A stretch of 64,000 nt of DNA, taken from Trissonchulus latispiculum (lineage: Eukaryota; Nematoda; Enoplea; Enoplida; Ironidae). Where the stretch lies: contig JASAND010030931.1 of assembly GCA_030248195.1 (NCBI GenBank), forward strand, positions 16,444 through 80,443, given 5' to 3'. Positions within the stretch are counted from its first letter, which is position 1. Each line of letters opens with the position of its first letter. Of the stretch, positions 61,501-64,000 are shown piece by piece. Both the position numbers and the translations under genes were made by a program. The notes beneath the pieces are model-generated. The model had not been told where the DNA came from. It ran no database searches and saw only the letters and a program-made list of their open reading frames with translations.

Positions 61501-63989
61501 CTAAACAATATCACAATGACCATATGACAAACTACTAATCCCATCATCCAAAATGTAACGCTTATCATCAAAAGCTGACAAGCTAATTTTGTTTGAAGTT
61601 AAAGTGAATAGTTGATGCTTATCACTTCTGATCATATTCATTACATTTCGACGAAGGGATTTATCAAACAACGTTTCAACATAATCAGAATGGTTCAGAT
61701 AACGTTTTACCACATACTTTTTAACCCCTTTAGCCCTCTTTTTAGCCTCCCCACCGCACAAAATACTGTACATTTTAGCCCGCAGCCCACAAAACTCAGA
61801 AATAGGACTACCGTTCGTCTCATCTTTCATTTTCCCCATTACCTTTTTATTGGTTGTGGAAAACAAAAAATGATCGGAAGGGTAGTCACTAAAGTCAAAC
61901 AAATGGGAATCAGTATACATATCCTTATATACATCATTAGACTCAATAAAATAACATAAACTATCAGTATCAGTGAACAATAATTTACATTTATCATTAT
62001 ATTTAGGGACAATATAATTATAATGGAAATCGTACATGAGCAGCTTTGACAAATCAAGCACAGTAAACCCAACATATATGGGTTTGTTGAGCTCGACTGT
62101 CGCTCGACTCATACAAACTGCTACCAAGTCCTCATTAAAAGCAGTAGCCCGCTCAAAACGAGGATTCGACACCAATTTGGCGAATCGAGCCTGATCAGAT
62201 ACAAGTTCCACATTAATATATTGACGGACGTTTTCCATTGTTTTTCCAAACACAGAATTATTCAGCAATTTAAACAAATTCTTTTCAAAATCAGACTTAG
62301 CTACTTTGCGCATCTCAGTATTAAAGTTGATATACTTTTGCATCCAGGCTGACTGACGAAATGCCAGGACACGGTGCACATGCTTCAGTTTTAAACCCAA
62401 AGATAAATAAAGTTTTAAGTTACGAAAATGTATTATGTATTTTTGCTTATGTAAAAGATTGGGTACAAGTTTGTGCACCTTTGCACCAGTAACACTGAGA
62501 TCCGCTTTCAATTGTTTACAGTATGGTGACAACATGTCATCAGAGATCATCAATTTCTCAGGAGCAAGTGGATAACCATTGTGCAGTGGGTGAAGATCTT
62601 TTGGATACCCCAAATCAACTTCCAAAACATATCCCTCCTCACCATCCACATCTATTGTGGACCAATCAATTTTGTCAATTTCAGATTGTGAAAGCCAATG
62701 GAAATTTGCACATGGTTGTTTTTGACTCATAGCCCAACCATACAAATTATTAGCATCTAAATACATAATGTAGGAAATAGGCAAATCACAATTAAAATCA
62801 TCTAGATAGGGATTATTCGCTTTGGCATAGCGATGACAAATCATCGATACACCTCAACGAATTCCCTGCTCAAAATACATGTATTGGTCGCTGTCCTTAA
62901 GAAGTTCAAGCTTAATGTCTGTCAGTTTAAGGCAAGCATCCCATCCAAAACTAGGCAAAGTAATGTAATGGACAGGATCCAAACCATAATGCTGAAGACA
63001 AAAAGCTCTAAAATTCTCAAAGACATCAGCCAATAACAAAACATCAGTTAACAAATAAAGGTCATGGTATGCTCCAAGAGTCTGGACATTAAAACATTGC
63101 CATACCGTAGTAGCATGTTCATAGTCAGAGTTAGATACATCCTGCTCCATTAATCGACAGTAAAAGGCATCCTTTGGTGGAAGTTTAGTTTCATTGAATC
63201 TGCTCCAACAGTCCATATAGTCATATGGATAGACGCCCTTTCGAGTCAACAGGGACATCTGGGAAGGATTTGGGAAACTTGCAGAAAGCACCTGCAACTG
63301 ACTTGTCTGGAGATTACCGACCAGAGTATCCAAGGATGCCATAAGGAACTGACAACTGTCAATAACCGAATCCTCCAAGGAACAGACTCCCGTCCATATC
63401 CTCCAATTAGTTTCTCTTCCTCTGACTCGTCGTCACTGTCATCTGCTTCTTTAGAGGGCATCTGTTTCAAGGAAAAGCTGAGATAGTCCTCCATCCCTTT
63501 TGCTACAGCATTCATTTTTAGCTTTCTTGACTTAGATATCTTTCCAATTTCCTGCATAATTATGTGAGCATCATAACGTCGCAGATTGTGAAACACAACA
63601 GTAACATCTCTGTTCAGCCGGTGTTGCTGATTACACTTGTTATGAGCAGCACCTCGAAAAGCCCCGCAAAGATGACAATGATCTCTGACCCTATCCCATT
63701 CAAGGACTTTTCCGCAGAGATGACAATCCTTGGTATGGTGAAAGCTACTTTCCTCCACTTCAGTTAGCGATAGAGGTCCAGGATCTGTTAACGCACTGTT
63801 GTGATCTTCTGCAATGGAAATAATCTCATCAAGGAATTTGGACACACAGTCCTGTCCACGATAGACAGAGGATTCACCAATGCTCCTTGTTACTTCTCCA
63901 CAGCACTGTTTAATAGGGACAAGACCATAGCCACAAGGAATATGTCGCTGTAGGCAGTTGTGGATGAAATTAAAGGACTTGGCTGGCAA
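61501..63989 (-). pseudogene. Polinton/Maverick-type family-B DNA polymerase with endonuclease-VII-like motif, broken
   Basis: Read on the minus strand, the 5' end lies beyond the window. Part 1 (63989-~63380) has a zinc-like motif CHLCGK then RDHCHLCGAFRGAAHNKCN, typical of endonuclease VII-type domains, and FHNLRRYDAH, the Exo I region. Part 2 (~63378-62857) has YHDLYLLTDVLLLADVF, an Exo III-like motif. Part 3 (62853-61504) has LDANNLYG (motif A), KLLNNSVFG (motif B), FTDTDSL (motif C) and a natural C terminus. Two breaks are visible: a frameshift around 63375-63385 between parts 1 and 2, and a TGA at 62854-62856 between parts 2 and 3, in the same frame. Protein-primed replication of the host element is the family role. 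No other Polinton genes are in the window. Confidence 0.85.
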
Positions 63990-64000
63990 GTATCCAGCTT

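Overview
This window is nuclear DNA of an invertebrate animal, most likely an arthropod, though I cannot name the species. It is AT-rich, has spliced genes with long introns, and is saturated with DNA transposons, miniature elements and tRNA-derived repeats. No bacterial operons, CRISPR arrays or rRNA genes were seen.

The only host genes I can support are two tandem same-strand copies of an SLC23-type (nucleobase/ascorbate transporter) gene. Copy A spans 3474-24787 and copy B spans 47490-55616. Each has 11 coding exons, and exons 2-11 have identical lengths and splice phases in both. They predict 557 and 556 residues with no frame break. Introns differ greatly in size (intron 1 is 7.7 kb in A and 1.3 kb in B) because of element insertions. 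Intron 4 is inferred to be a GC-AG intron in both copies. The QH pair usual in membrane segment 1 of the family reads QQ in both.

The 22.7 kb between the genes is mostly a nest of mobile elements. An LTR retroelement (25492-41670) carries remnants of an SGNH-hydrolase-like ORF. Its 5' LTR is split by a 12.5-kb TA-flanked inverted-repeat element (25530-38024). That element contains a TTAA-flanked miniature element (25560-27823), which in turn contains a hAT element (25943-27213). A further 570-bp insertion lies at 38061-38630. Next come three more hAT elements (43948-44465, 44530-46378, 46491-47331), and a fifth sits in the last intron of copy B (54887-55017). All five have perfect 8-bp target duplications and hAT-like ends, but each carries a different short GC-rich repeat.

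The last intron of copy A contains a 4.9-kb inverted-repeat element (18640-23494). It holds broken genes for a C2H2 zinc-finger protein and for a small protein that may be a Maelstrom/DnaQ-like nuclease fold. Intron 1 of copy A holds a perfect six-unit heat-shock element next to a TATA-like box, followed by hairpins that share an identical loop. The right end of the window (61501-63989, minus strand) is a Polinton/Maverick-type family-B DNA polymerase gene with an endonuclease-VII-like zinc motif. It is broken by one nonsense codon and one frameshift. tRNA-like SINEs, several ending in a hairpin with a T5 tract, are scattered throughout.
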